The notes under the pieces: generated by a model
Told to the model about the DNA's origin: nothing
What the model saw: only the letters and a program-made list of their open reading frames with translations
Database searches by the model: none
Part shown: one piece after another, positions 20,977 through 34,189 of the stretch
Position numbering within the stretch: the first letter of the stretch is position 1
How the letters are laid out: every line of letters begins with the position of its first letter
From: Caprimulgus europaeus
Taxonomy: Eukaryota; Chordata; Aves; Caprimulgiformes; Caprimulgidae
NCBI GenBank assembly: GCA_907165065.1
Contig: OU015540.1
Coordinates: 1,162,001-1,226,000, forward strand
Length of the DNA: 64,000 nt
Direction: 5' to 3'
Made by a program: the position numbers and the translations under genes

Positions 20977-23900
20977 CTATGCGAAGTAGGCCCAGAGAAA
21001 GAGCCCAGCACACACACATAACAGCAGGTTGATGTTCAGGACGTGCTTCACCAGTGGTTTCTCCTCCAGGGAAGCCACGGGGAGCGGCTCAGGTTTAGCT
21101 GCCGCCGCATTCTCGGTGTTTTCCTGTTTGCGCTCCATCCCGCAGAGCCACAGAAAGGTGGCCATCAGCTTCGAGTTCCCTCTGGCGCCAGTCGTACCTA
21201 AAGAGACAGTCACGAGTGAGGTGGAAATCTGACCAACAAAACACATCCCAGGGATGTATCAGTGTGGTCCTGTACAAAGGGTTTGGATGCAAAGATGCAC
21301 CAGCGTTCTTTAAATGAGTGCACTAGCTACGCTGAGGGGTGGGAAGCCCTTCAATTAGCATCTCTGGGGGCTGTAGGACCAATCTCCTTCTTCCCTGGAG
21401 CTCTGAGCTCACGTTCTGCTGTTCCCAAAGTTTTAAGGAATGGTAACAGTAGACCAAACCTAAAAGCTCAGCTGCAGCTGCTTGGTGCCCATCAGCTTCC
21501 TCTTGCAAGTGTGTGCTCTGGTCCGTTTAGGGTTACCCCGCAGCACACACGTGTACATGGAATTTCCCAGCTCTGGTGCGGGTGAGGCCATACAGGACCA
21601 CATGCTGGGAAGGCAGCGCTCACCCCAACAAACGTGAGGCTGCCCAGCAGCTGTGAGATCTGCACCGTAACCGCTCACTTTCTGATCTTTCTATAGATCA
21701 AAGGAGTACACAGCGAAAGCTGCGACGTTACAGAAGCAGCGTCCCAAGCCTGGCAAAAACAAGTGATGAAAACCATGGCTGGAAAAGGCAGAAGGCGTCA
21801 CTGTGCGGGTTTGTACCTAATACCGACAAGCACAAGTTTTAAAAAATGTAAATCCTCCTTCACTGATCTGTCAAGAACTCCGCCCAGGGCTCTGGGTTCT
21901 CCCTGCTGCTAGAGTCGATCAGAAAACATCACTGAAAAACAGAAATGGAATTTCATGAACATAATTGTGGTTTTTCCTCCACCCTCCCCTTTTTCAACCA
22001 GTTCTCCTTGCAGCAGGCGCAAGCTGCCCCCGTCTCTAGTGCAGGGCTTTCTGTATCCCATCCAGCTCCTTCTTGATCTCAAGCATATGTAATGCCATCA
22101 AGAGATGGAAAAGAAACTAAACTTCTGCATGGGTAACACTGTCAGGTAAAAACCTTCTAGCATGCCCTGAAGTTACAGAAATCCAGAGGAAGTAGTTTTA
22201 AGGTTTCTTGTCTTCAAAGGCTTTAGGTAACGCCTAGGGTTGTTAGGTGTGGGTGGTACTGAGTACGATGTCGGAGCACTTACATTTATTATCACCTGAA
22301 CTATTTTCAGAAGCAATGCTTATATCAATCTGGAGAGCGGGGCGCTCAGCTTCACACACTCCTTTTGCAGCGTCAGGGGAAGGGCTGACTGCTAGGTCTT
22401 TCTTGACTGGTAGATCCCCGCGTGTGAACCAGGTAAGCCGACTTATCTGATGGCATGAAGAGCGGTGTTAAAGAAAACTGCTTTCATGGTGGGTTAAAGG
22501 GCTGCAGCCTGCAGAGAGAATCCTGAGAGGGGCTGAAGTCTGTCCTCCCGCCCTGCTGGAGCAGGCGGACAGCAAAGCGCCCGGCTGGGAGCTGCGGAAG
22601 GGCCGGCTGCCGCCGGCACGTTGGGTTTAGCTTTGCCTGGAGCACGAGAGCTGTTTGTGCAGCTACACTCCCTGAGAGATGGCATTCTTCACTCTGCCAC
22701 TGAGGAGGAGACATTCCCAGGGACCAGCACTGGATGGAGACTGAGAGCGGGTCAGTGAAGGGAGCAAAAGAGTGGAAATTGTGGCCAGGGAGGAGTGATT
22801 CAGAGAACTGGGGTTGTTGAGGGGAGAGAAGAGAAGACAGGGGGGAGATACGATCACTTTCTCCAAATGTGTAAAAGACTCATTAAGGAGGAGTGTTCTC
22901 AATATTAGTGACAGGGCGGGCAGGAAGGGATGAGCACAAGGTGAAGCTGGAAAGATTCAGGTTGGAGATGAGGAAAAACTGCTCCTGGGAGGGCAGGCGA
23001 GCTCTCCAACTGCTCAGACACCTCCCTGGGCGTTCTCCCTCTCTGGGGGCTCTTAAGAATAAGTTCCCCAGGTCTCTCAGCAATACATCAGGTTGGGCCT
23101 GTCTCGAAGCAAGAGGACGCGCTGGCTGTATGGTTTCTGAAGGTCCCTCCCGGCCCCTCTTTCTGCTCTTAATGTTTTCCTGTAGCCTCGGTGTCTCTAT
23201 TGAAAACAGTCAAACTGGCACAAACCTGTTCCAGAGGAAGTGTGCTCTCTGCCCTTGATTTCTCTTTTCTGCGAGTAAAAATGCTTCCTCACTAAATTAG
23301 TAAGAGAGTTGATAAAGATGACCCAGAAGCTGGAATTTCTTGGAAAATAGAGGGAAAAAGCTAATTTGTCATGGATGAAACACACATGTTTGAACTTAAG
23401 AACAGCTCTTTGTAGCATCTACTGTTGACCAGTTTCCAGGGTGGGACTCTGGGTTTATGGGACCGAAACCTTAAATGGCAGCGGGGTGCTGGAGCAGAGG
23501 AGGGACTGCTGTTACAGGTCATTGCAAGTGTGATCATAAATAAAGAATGAGTGGAAACTTCCATTTCCAGATTATTAATCCCCACGTTATTCCCATGGAT
23601 GTAGTGAGGGACATCCTGGAACCCATTCACAAATAACCAAAGCAAGCTGAAGGGGTGACGCACCATGTCCTCCGAGGGGGGTTCTGTGAGCACGCTCACC
23701 ACCAGCACGGTGAGCGTGGAGATGGCAGCCAGGACCATGGAGAAGTAGAGGTAGTGCATGTACTTCACCACGCCAGGGCGGGGGTCGGCCTCGCCGCACT
23801 GCGGCTCGGGGTAGATGAAGTCCAGCACCAGGCGGACGGCGCCCAGCAGCAGCCCGATCACCAGCCCCCAGAACGCGCCCTGTGAAGGAAGGGTATGACT

Positions 23901-25637
23901 TTATGACTTGTTGGAGCAAGCAGCATCCATCCACCCAGGATCCAGGGCTGTACCCCTGTTCTCAGGCTAGAAGCTGGCCACACTTTCCCCTTGCTGTTTT
24001 CTTGGTGGCCTTCCCTCTCCTCCCTTTTCTGCTCTTGCCATCCAGTGCTGTCACAGCAGCCTGGTACCTCTCCTCTCAGGGGTCATTAATTTTGGTCTGG
24101 AGGGAGGTGTGTCATATAAGTATAGCATCTTATACAGAATAGTTTGAGGAGTGACATTTGTATTCTAATGGTTGGAGCACCTTTTTTATGAAGGTTGAGG
24201 GAGCTGGGCTTGTTTAGCTTGGAGAAGAGAAGGCTCCAGAGAGACCTCATTGTGGCCTTCCAGTGCCTGAAGGGAGCTTCTAACCAGGAGGGAGAGCAAC
24301 TTCTTCCATGGGCAGAGAGTGATGGGACAAGAGGAAATGGTTTTAAACTGAGGGGGGAGATTTATGTCAGATATTAGGAGGAAATTTTTCACCCAGAGGG
24401 TGGTGAGACCCTGGCCCGGGTTGCCCAGAGAAGCTGTGGACGCCCCATCCCTGGAGGCATTCAAGGCCAGGTTGGATGAGGCCCTGGGCAGCCTGATCTA
24501 GTGGTTGGCAGCCCTGTCCACAGCAGGGGGGTTGGAACTGGATGGTCTTTAAGGTCCCTGCGAACCCAAACCAGGCTGTGATTCTGTGATTAGCCCTGGG
24601 GGGCTGACAGCTGTCCTCTGCCTAGCTGAAGCCCGGTTTGGGAAGACCTGACCCTTTACCCAGCACTGCTCATCATGGAGGAACCAGAGGTTTTGGACCC
24701 CTGATGCCATTTGTTTTGCCTCCTTCTCTCCCTGGGCTCTCAGTGCCTTCTGTAGCCACCCCGATGCAGATAACACAGTCCATGTAATCAGCTGGTGGCT
24801 GGTAAGTCCCTAACAGGCTCCAAGATCTGTGAAGGACACGCTGCAATGGAGCAATGCCGTCACCTCGCTGCTCCTGCAGCGCCAGCTGAGTCTCTGAGAA
24901 ACAGCAGGACTCGCTCCCTCCTGTGTGGGTGGTGGTGCTGGGGTGTGCAGGGGTCTGGGTGCATTCATCCTCCCAGGCACTACAGGAGGTGGCAGAACTG
25001 CAGCCTGGGTGGTGGTTTGTACTGCAGGACTCTTAGGAGGACACAGCGAGGACACGGGGGTGGCTGTGCTGAGCACAGCAGAGCTGTTACCTTTTCATTT
25101 GCTCTCTTCCAGAAGCAACCCAGTATGAACACCATTGCCACGGGGGGCTGCAGGTAGGAGCTGATGGACTGGATGTAAATGAAGAGCTGCCCTCCCTGGC
25201 CAGCCTGCACCAGTGGGATCCACAGGATGGAGACCACGGTGAGCAGCAGCACAAAGACCCTGGGCAAGAAAAAGATGCCATTCCCGTTAGCTCAGGCCGT
25301 TCTCCTCCAACTGCTCAGCTTGCAAGACTGAGATCTCTGGTAACCAGAGGGTCCCCACTCTAGCAAACTCCTCCAGCAAACCTCTGCAGTGTGAAGACAC
25401 CACACCTGTCCAGGGTCAGCAGCTGGGAGGTGTGCTGAGGTGTCTCTAAGGCTCTGATATAACACAGGTGCCCCAGCTCTCCGTACCTGCCAACGATCAT
25501 GAGCTCCCACTCGGAGCAACGTGGACGGAAGTGCTTCCAGAGGTCCATGGTGAAAATGGTGCTGGCACTATTAAAGATGGAAGTCAGGGAGGACATGAGA
25601 GCTGCTATCATCACTGACATCATCAGGCCCCTGAGTC
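20977..25637 (-). CDS. SLC5A11: SLC5A11 C-terminal exons: TM8 to TM13 and last helix
   Basis: Exons from 25637 down to 20977 encode the Na2-site helix ([14 protein letters not shown]), [36 protein letters not shown], a [19 protein letters not shown] segment, the membrane segment around [17 protein letters not shown], a cytosolic loop ([20 protein letters not shown], exon 22446-22296) and the final helix ending LFLWAYFA before TAG at 20979-20977. The loop exon was located because ATG at 23666-23664, followed by donor GTGCGT, joins in phase to ISRLTWFTR, matching human MVSHLTWFTR. Confidence 0.93.
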
Positions 25638-28600
25638 CTGGAAACAGGAGGAGAAGTACAGCCGCCCTGAGGAATCCCCAGTAGCCCCACTGGAGAATGT
25701 CCTTGAATTCTTTGAACTAGAACAGACTTTAAAAACGGTTTTTAGCCCCAGTTTTAAAATAGCCGGTGGTAGGGAGGTGTTAGCAGTTGATTCTCATTGT
25801 TAAACATCTGCTTTGTCTCTTTTATCCAAATCTGACTGAATTAGATCTCTGAATACTGGATCATCGCCCATCTCTCTTGTTGTGTGCTGTCCCTTGCCAC
25901 TGTCTCACCAAGCCCAACATGAACCCCACTGAAACTGTAGTTGCAGGGTGTTTTTCCTCCCTGTACTTTTCTCACAGACGCCTTTTGGCTGGTGGGTGTC
26001 GCACCCATCCATGCAGCACCCTCACCAGAGTCCTTACCCACAGGCAGCAGCTCTATGACCAGCTTGGGATAAGCGATGTCAGAACAGCCAGAGGGGTTGC
26101 CACAGATTTTTCGGCAAATTTCCGTATCTGCACAGGCCACCAGATCTGAAATAAGCGAGGGGGAGTGAGAGGCAGAAATTCTGCAGCCACAATGAACCCC
26201 TGGATCTGAACAAGTCGGCCTGCTGGATGTTTTACACTGCTCCCTAAGCGAAGTGCCGGCTATCGGTGAGCTTGGAAAGCTTCCAGCAGTAAAGCAGGAC
26301 TATCCCAGCACAGCGAGGTAGGGGCAGCACCACTTCCCTCTTCTCCCCTCTTTCCCTTCCATGCAAAAGGTTCTGCCAGCCTGGGCAGCTGACCTGCTTC
26401 GTGTGTCTGATTCTCCCCTAGGAATGTTGCTCCCTTGCAGACTGCGGCTGTGCACCCACCTCTGGCACAGCTCCCCACGGACACGCGCATCCACACCCTC
26501 CCACCCCGGGAGCAGTTTACGACTTTCAAGGTGGAATGGTAGGATTTTTCCAAGTGCCTCAAGCTTAAATTGCAGGATAAGAAATGTGTTGGGTGCAGGA
26601 GGGGCCTAAGGGCACGATCAGAATGCAGAGCAGCTGCAGGTAGCAAGCTCAGAGTAGATCAGCACGGCTGTGGTGGGAAGGGATGAGAGCCAACTGCTCC
26701 AGCACGTGGAGCAGCACGGTGTGAAACGTGTCTGGGGTCTGCTGTGGGAGGGTGAGCATTCCCCAGCTTACCATGGGGAGAAAATTTCTTCTTACTTTGG
26801 GCATTTGATGTGTTGCAACCTTTTAAACCATTCGGTAAAGGCTGTTCCAGCTCCACAGAGCAGGTACAGCCAGTAATGGCAGAGGGAGATCTCTCCTTCA
26901 GCACTTACCTGGGAAGAGAATCCGGCTGATCATGCCTGGCATCACCATCATAAAGAGGGGCAAAATTTTCAAGTAGGAGGTCATCAAGGAGCCTCCTTTG
27001 GCATGAGAGAGGTTTTTAGCAGCAAGGGACCTCTGAACGATGACCTAGAAATGAAGAAATGTGTTTGGTCCGCGGCAGCAGAGGAGCTGGCTGTGGGTGG
27101 TGTGATACCAACTGCATTGGTGTGTCCTCCTCTGAACTACTGACATCCTGAAGGGCAGACAGAGCTGGGCTGTAGCTTTATAATTCCTGCTTCAGATCCT
27201 GAGTACCTCACTGAAACATAGACGTGAAAGGCACTGCCTGTGTCATCAAACCTGAGCCTTGCTGGTGCAGGAGCCTGGGTTGCACGATCTGTTCCTCAAA
27301 CCAATCGTACCCAGGCTTAGAATTTGATTTTCTTTTCCTTTTGTTGGGGACTTCCCTGACCCAATGGCTAAATCTGGCCAGGTCAGCAGGAGAGAGTCCG
27401 AACCAAACAAAAGGAGTTACACAAAAGAGCGCTACAGGAGCATCAGGAGGTTGCTTAGGGCTTCAGTCTTGCTGGCTCCCACGGTGTCACTATGGGGGAC
27501 AGTAGTCAGAGCCCTGGAGAGCTGAAGGAGTGAGCTCACAGGTGGTTCACAAGAAGTGAAAGGCATAAATTAGAAAAAAAGAATAATCTCTGTAGCCTGG
27601 GATGAACTCATACCTACATTCTCACCCCTTTTTGTGTTGAAAGGACTCCCAAAAGTTAGTTGTGCCTCTTGAGTTTGGCAGCTTTAGGACTGGAAGCGTC
27701 AGGGTTTGCTCAGTTCCCATCAGCAACAGTGAACAGCCCCGGCTTTGTCACCGGCCCGAGGTTTGTAATCAGATCAAAACAAACAATGACATGGGTTTGA
27801 AACTGAACAAAGAAATAAGCAGTAACCCACCTGATCTGTACACCAGTACCACAGGGACGGGATGGTCATTCCCACCAGCACTCCCGGCCAGGGAAGGTCA
27901 GAGTTGACGGGGTCTCGGAAGATGTGGAAAGCGTCTTTTCGTGGCAAACCGCAGCTGCTGTTCTCCCTGCGGGTGCTGGGGATGGCTTCAAAGTATTTTG
28001 TCTGCAAACCTTCAAGGCCACCGACTTCAACAAAGCCTACAACAGGTGATGAGAAGCAGTTATCACCTCTGCCCACTCTGATATTCAGTCTCTGTGGTTT
28101 GCTGTGGGTGATATTCACAAATATTTATCAAGGTCAGAAGCTGCTGAGTCTAACACTGGGCTGGGGGTTAGAGTAAGCCTGAAACTGCTGGCTGGAGAAG
28201 GTGCTTGTTCATCTGTGCTATTGCTGCAGAGCACATTTCTTCAGAGATGTTTCAGGGACTACTCATGCATTTTTACCACATGAAGAACTCCTATAAGATT
28301 ATCTGCACGAGTATATATTCCAAGAGGAAAATACACAGAAAGCAGCTCCCAGAACATCCACTGAGGAATCGACTGTAATGACCCAGATGTTTGTACTGGG
28401 TAAAGCTTCTGCTGTAGTTTTAATAATGAAACCCCAGGGAAACACTCACTGAAGACCATGAGGGTCACAGCCCCGATCAGCATGATGAGAGTTTGCAGAG
28501 CATCCGTGTAGATCACAGCGGCCAGGCCACCTAAGAGAGCAGAGAAGCAGCAAACTGGGGGAAACTGGGTTTGTTCTGTCGCAGCATCTCGGGCGTTGCA

Positions 28601-31600
28601 GGAGCTTTTGGGCAGCAGCGTAAGCCGAGCCCCGTGCCGGGCAGGCTGGCGGGTTCTCACCGTGCTGGGGGCAGCTCGGACAGTTCCAAGCATGACACTT
28701 TGGCTGAAATTTCTCATGTTTTGAATCATAATGAGTCACCATTTTGCCACTAAAAAGCCAAAGTCCAGTATAAGCATTTCTACAGGAAATACATGGAAAA
28801 GCTCCAAAACAAAGCTCACGCTGAATAAGGAGGAGGGGAAAAAAAAAAGAATGGGGGGGATCTTTATGAGCAACATCACTGGGGGTGAGCACTGGGAAAG
28901 GAGCAAGCTTTATTTGCTTGGGATTTGCTGCTTGCTGGCTTTTGTCCATTTGGCTGCTGTAAGCCCTGGAAGGGCACCCAAGATTGACACCACTTTCCGC
29001 ATTACACGGCTCATTGTTATGGTAATCACTCAAACCTCCAAAAAACCCAGAGGAAAAATGCCTTGTGCAAACGCCTCGAGCATAGCTGCTCCTTAAAGCA
29101 GAACTGACATGCACCCATGTCTGCTACAGAATCCCAGACTGGTGGGGTTGGAAGGGACCCCTGGAGATCATCCAGTCCAACCCCCCTGCCAGAGCAGGTT
29201 CCCTACACCAGGTTGCACAGGAAAGTGTCCAGGTGGGTTTGAACATCTCCAGAGATGGAGACTCCACACCCTCTCTGGGCAGCCTGGCCCAGGGCTGTTA
29301 TGGCCTTATACAGAGGTATTTGTTTACTCTTACCTGTTTTTTTCTCAACAGATAAGTTATCAACTGCTTTTTCCCCCCCATTTTCCACTCTCATGGCAAA
29401 ACCAGACTGCATGGGGAGCACAGGGCTCCCATCAGGAGCACAGGGATGCAGGGTGCGCGGGGTGAACACGTTGGGCTCAGCAAGCAGGATCTGTGGTGTG
29501 AGCTGAAGCTCAGCCACGTACCGGCGACAGTGTACACGGCCGTGATCGCCAGCAGGCCCGCCACCGCGATGTAGAGGTCCCAGTGCAGGGCTTGCTGGAT
29601 GAAGAGAGCCCCAGCGTACATATCCACCTAGAGAAGGAGAGAGCAGAGCTGCAGTGGTGGTGTGGCCGAGCCCCTCGGAGCTGGTAGTGCCAGGAGGGTG
29701 CACATTCAGCTGCCTCCTTTAGTGGGACCGGTCTGGTTTGTAGCTGCTCGTGACTCCCCAGCTCCCCGCAGCATCTCCTGCGGTGTGAACCCCCCCGGGT
29801 GCCTTGGCCAGCCACCAGCCCTGCACTGGCTTGCTGTAATCCAAATTCCTCCCTGGTGACATGGTGACAGTGAGATAATAAGGAAGAGTGTCCTGGGGCT
29901 GGGACCCAGCCCTGACCAACGAGCTCTGCGGGTACGTGAAAATGCTGCGTTTGAGGAGAGCTTTAGGCAAGCTGCAGAGCACAGAATGGCAGGCAGATAG
30001 CAAAGCATCCGAACAATCCCTTCTCTCTCAGGAACTGAATTATCAGAGCTTTGCATCAAACAGTTAAGTTTTTCCTAGAGGAAAACTTGAGCTGAGCTCC
30101 TGGGTGCCACGTGAACCCCGTGACCAGCATCCGTTTGAGAGGGGGCGCGGGCAGGCGTGTGCCGCACAGCGCGTCCCACTTTGGCCCCGTACGCACAGGA
30201 AAAACACTGGCAGGGGCTTGTCCGGCTCCCCAGGCTCATGCACTGCTGCACAGTTAATCAGCAGCTGGCGAGGTGTTGTGCAAGGCTTGGTTCAGTTATT
30301 GATTCAAGGCACTACCTCAAACACGTGCAATAAATCACTCAGCTCCTTTCCCCCGACTCCCACGTTCTTGTTCACCCGGCACAGAGCAGCGTTTGGTGTC
30401 TGCGCAGAGGGAGGGGCCAGAGGTGCAAAATCTAACAACAAATACATCCACACTCACAACTCAACTCTCCAATGAACTATTGCTCAGGGTGTTCACACTT
30501 AGCTTTCCCTCCTGCTGTAGCAGGGATTCAAATCCTTTACAGAAAAGCAAGCAGTTATTCCTTTTGTGAATGCCATCCAGTCTGTTTCCATGGGGTTTTT
30601 TTTGCTACTTACTGATATTTTGGTGAAGATGTAGATAAACAAGTAGAGAATGGCCAAGAACATCTGAATTCTTTTGCCTCCAAAACGTTTCCTCAAGTAC
30701 TCGGGCATGGTTGTGACCTACAGGAGAGACGTGCTGTCAGAGGAGGTGGCACGCAGATGAGGTGCAGAGGCTCACCCACCGAGCTGGTGTGGCTGCTTTG
30801 CACTGGTGGGAGACCAGGGTGGCCCTGCCAGTAGCACTGTGCTGGTATCTGGTTCTCAGCTGCCTGGTTAGGCCAGCACAGCAGCTTAGCCAGCACTGGC
30901 TGCAGTGTCTGACATAAGGCTCACTATAAACTGAGATGTGAGAGCATCCGTCCAGCTCCTGGGAGATGGAGCAACTCGACATCTCAGAGGTCATTTCCAA
31001 CCAGACCATTCTATGATTCTGTGACACTCCACTGCCAGGGGTAGCAGAGTGGTCTGACCCCCACACCCAACCCTCACTGCTGTCCCCAGGCAGCAGCTCT
31101 CGTCCCCTTCAGCCACCAGAGCAGCCGGGTGCACCACGGCTCATGTCTTGCCTTCCAGAAGAAGGACAAGGTGCAGCAGGAGATGGTTAAACCCATGAGC
31201 CAAACAGATGGTTTAAGTACCAGCAAGCCATTGGTGGACACAACATCCCATCTACTTACTCCTGCCGCGATGTAAATCGGGAGGAAGAGCCAGGCCAGCA
31301 CCAAAACACAGAACATCCCCTGCGGAGCAAGTGGAAAGGGAGGTCAGGGACACTGCTCAGGGCTGTGACCAGGTGGCTCAGTGGGGACACGGGGACTGGG
31401 TTGTCACCACCCCCAGCAGCTGGTGGTGACTTGTAGCTCATGCAGAGGAGCCTTTGGAGCTGCCAGACCCTTGTGTGGTGCCTGGGGTTGCTGGAGTTGC
31501 CCAGCCCAGCACGGGGATGGCTGCAGAGCCGCCGTGCCCTGCTCACTCACGTTCCACTCGTAGGCTGTTGCGGCAATTCCCGAGGCGGCTCCTGACCCAG

Positions 31601-33482
31601 CCAGCCCGATGAAGTGGCCACTGCCAACGTTGCTGGCAAACAGGGATGCACCCACCTGGAGAAAGACAGGAAATCAGATCTGGCCCTGGCACAAGGCCCT
31701 GGCACGAGGCGTGGTTCTCAGCCTGGGGATGGACAGAGGGATAAACATTCCCTCACTCATGACTTTGAGGGACAGGAAATCCTTGTCACCCTCTGCCACC
31801 TTTTTTTGCCTACATGTTCAGTGGCTCTGGCACCTCTCTCCAGCTTCTTTCATCATTCACTGCCTATCCCTCACTTGTGGGTGTGTTTAGGACCATCCTG
31901 CTTCCAAAACAGCATCTGGTCTCTCATGGAGAAGCAGGGCAGAAGGTGGACTGACAAGCAGAAATGTCAGGTCATCAGGTTCTTATGAGCACACACTGAC
32001 CCACCAGCCCAGCCCCAGTGAAATACCCCACCTAGCAGAGTGGCTCAACATGAAGCTGCGTCCACGGTGGGGACCACCCAGTTACTTCTGGACACCTCCA
32101 GATCAAAGCAGGCAGAACCAGACTGGCTGTGCAAGCCAGCGGGCTGGCTCTTGCAGGGTCACAGAGCTCTGGCAAGTGCCCTGCAGCAGCTCCACTTCCC
32201 CAGCCTCAAATATGGGGGGAAAAAGCCAGTATTGTCACTGGGGCTTTGCAGAACATGGAAGTAATTATGGAAGTTTTGGGGGGTTTTTTTTCTGTTTGGA
32301 GAAATAAGTTCTGCTTGGACAGAAGCGCTTTGCAGTCTTGAGGTAGCCTAGAGGCACAAGCAATGTAATGGTGAAGGTACTTACAGGCCACCAAACCATC
32401 TGTCCTCCAGCCAGGAAGTAGCCTTTCACAGTGCTGCGCTGCGTCTTCCACATGGACTGGGAAAGCAGAAAAGCAGAGCAGAGGTTTCAGTGATCGTTTC
32501 AGTCACTGCTCAGGGCACCACCAAGCGAGTTCCCCAGCAGGAGATTCTGTGCTGTCAGCAGATGAAAGCCAAGGGTTTCTTGAAGGACCTGCAATTGCTG
32601 CTGGAAAATCCTTGGGGATGGGAGAGCAGCAGACGGGGGAGGGACCGCCCAGTGCTGCTTTCTATCATCTCAACATCCCGATTAAATGTTTTCTTTGACA
32701 AGCAAACTACATCTCTCCAGATCTGTGAGGAAGACAAGCAATTTTGGACAAGAACTTGGGCATCCCTGGTTATTAGGCATAGCCAGGAGAGGTGCTCACC
32801 ACTGCACATCACTCACTGACCCCCGTTCTCCTGAGGTTCCCAATAGTTTCACACAGTACCGTGAGCTGCGCACCCAGCTGAGGGCAGCGACTGCTCATCT
32901 CGGCCTCAGGACAGCCGGATTGTGCTTGTGTTACTGCAAAAGCTGTGCCAAAAGGATGTCCTTCTGCCTCAATTGTATATGAATAGTATTTTTAATTAAC
33001 AGAATCTGCTGTTGAGACCACTGTGGACAGGCACAGGTGATTTATAGGAGAGCAATTCCTTCCTGGATGAACAAAACATTATTGTTAGCAACACCTTGTA
33101 CTGAGACGACCTCTTCCTCACAAGGGTTCTCAAAACCCTGGCAAACACTAGAGCTGAGCAGCTCTCTGGAGCAGTGAGGACACTTCCCCAGGCTGAAGTG
33201 AGGAAAAGGACCTGTCAACTCTCTTCCTGCTGGTTCAGTTGAATCCAGTGCAACCAGGTTCAAGCCCAAGTGAAATAATTTGAGGCCCAAACAGCCATAT
33301 TTTTCAATATAACAGGACACCTACAGAAGCTTTTAACGGTGTCTGCTTACCCACAGCCCAACCACAAGGACGAACACGAAGTACAGCACGAGGACAGCAA
33401 TGTCTATGGAGTCCAGCATCTTCTGGGGAAACACATCCCAGGAGGGGGTCACAGAGGACGGAGTGCTGCTGGTGGGCTCCAT
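20977..33482 (-). CDS. SLC5A11: SLC5A11 (SMIT2/SGLT6), sodium/myo-inositol cotransporter, complete
   Basis: Na+-coupled myo-inositol (and glucose) symporter of the LeuT-fold SLC5 family, at the plasma membrane of kidney, gut and brain cells (family knowledge). Fifteen coding exons, all GT-AG and in phase: 33482-33351, 32456-32385, 31655-31551, 31319-31260, 30717-30613, 29627-29522, 28530-28450, 28036-27831, 27044-26909, 26145-26038, 25637-25487, 25259-25091, 23879-23664, 22446-22296, 21197-20977. The sum is 672 codons plus TAG; human is about 675. Substrate and ion residues equivalent to SGLT1 are present: Asn/His in SNVGSGHF, Glu in AYEWN, Tyr-Trp in LWYWCTDQ, Gln in IQSISSYL, and the Na+-site serines in [16 protein letters not shown]. 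The start [10 protein letters not shown] aligns with the human N-terminus. It looks intact. Confidence 0.97.
22735..23150 (+). mobile_element. Diverged CR1 LINE fragment
   Basis: Recognisable old CR1 3' region: GGAGTGATTCAGAGAACTGG, GGGGGGAGATACGATCACTT, AGGTTGGAGATGAGGAAAAA, and a degenerate end near GGTCCCTCCCGGCCCCTC. It lies in a SLC5A11 intron, antisense to the gene. More diverged than the other copies. Confidence 0.65.
24185..24592 (+). mobile_element. CR1 LINE 3' end with tail
   Basis: Classic CR1 terminus: GCTTGTTTAGCTTGGAGAAG, GGGTTGCCCAGAGAAGCTGT, GTTGGAACTGGATGGTCTTT, AAGGTCCCTGCGAACCC, and the tail GTGATTCTGTGATTA. Truncated at its 5' end, antisense to SLC5A11, in the intron between exons 25091-25259 and 23664-23879. 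Confidence 0.93.
29120..29320 (-). mobile_element. CR1 LINE 3' fragment
   Basis: Reverse-oriented CR1 end: CAGAATCCCAGACTGG, GGTTGGAAGGGACCCCTGG, GATCATCCAGTCCAACCCC, CAGGTGGGTTTGAACATCTC, GGGCAGCCTGGCCCAGGG. About 200 bases, in a SLC5A11 intron just below the exon at 29522-29627. Confidence 0.92.
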
Positions 33483-33527
33483 GCTTTCTTACGCAGGCTG
33501 AGTGCTTCTTTGTCTTGCTGCATATAT
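30613..33527 (-). CDS. SLC5A11: SLC5A11 N-terminal exons: start, TM0-TM4, sugar and Na+ site residues
   Basis: The first coding exon has a good acceptor at 33528-33529 (GTTTTAACAG) and 45 bases of 5'UTR before ATG at 33482. It encodes the cytosolic or extracellular N-tail and the first hydrophobic segment [18 protein letters not shown]. Later exons carry [16 protein letters not shown], the SLC5 hallmark [16 protein letters not shown], the helix [13 protein letters not shown] and [11 protein letters not shown]. Exon sizes 72, 105, 60 and 105 bp are all multiples of three. Confidence 0.95.
30963..31030 (+). mobile_element. Short CR1 3'-tip fragment
   Basis: Only the terminal 65 or so bases remain: GGTCATTTCCAACCAGACC and CATTCTATGATTCTGTGA. 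In a SLC5A11 intron, antisense to the gene. Confidence 0.75.
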
Positions 33528-34189
33528 CTGTTAAAACACGGGTTGCATGGTTAGGGGAGGTGTGGCAGCGCCGTGGTGGTGCTGACTGTTTCTTGAATAA
33601 TTCAGGGTTATCTGCTCTGTGTCCCTGCTGTGGTGCTGCTGGAGCTGTGGAGAAAGGGCTTGTCCCTGGTTTTGCCTTCAGCTGTGACTCCCTTTCTGTG
33701 ATGAGGAGATGCTGCCAGCAGGCAGGCCAGCCGTGAGCTGGTCTGTTCTGATGCAGTGGGTGATTGTCTGACTGGTGGAGAAATGGGAGCATGGGAGAGG
33801 AGGTGGAAAGAGCTGGAACAGCCGGAGGAAAGGACCGGGACGTGGCACCGCTGGTGGTGACAGCCTGCAGGTCCCAGTGCAGCCTTGGTGAGAAGCTGCT
33901 GCTAGAAACATGCCCATGATGAGCTTCTGGGATGTGAAGACACATGAACTGCTCCAGAGTGGTGGCATCTTCCTCCTTGGCCACAGTGAGAGCTGGAGCC
34001 TGGGAGCAGAAGGCAACTGGGTCTCCTCCTGGGTATGGCTGACTTCTCATACCAGGAATGCAGGCTGGCAGCGTGTTGCTGAGCAGAGGGAGGGACGTGC
34101 CCTCAGCCATGCCAGAGCGTGCCAGGGCAGTGGGGATGAGCAGCGAGTACTGCTGGCAGATGGTGCAGCAGTGTGGGACCAGCACCCGT
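33528..34189. other. Region upstream of the SLC5A11 ATG exon, no gene seen
   Basis: Presumed first intron of SLC5A11 on the minus strand. A 293-codon minus-strand open frame spans 34185-33304 but overlaps the true coding exon out of frame and has no recognisable domain, so it is not called. No RNA gene or repeat recognised before the CR1 at 34190. Confidence 0.55.

Noticed and set aside
33304-34185. 293-codon minus-strand frame upstream of SLC5A11
   Set aside because: Overlaps the true first coding exon in another frame, no domain, no conservation I recognise.
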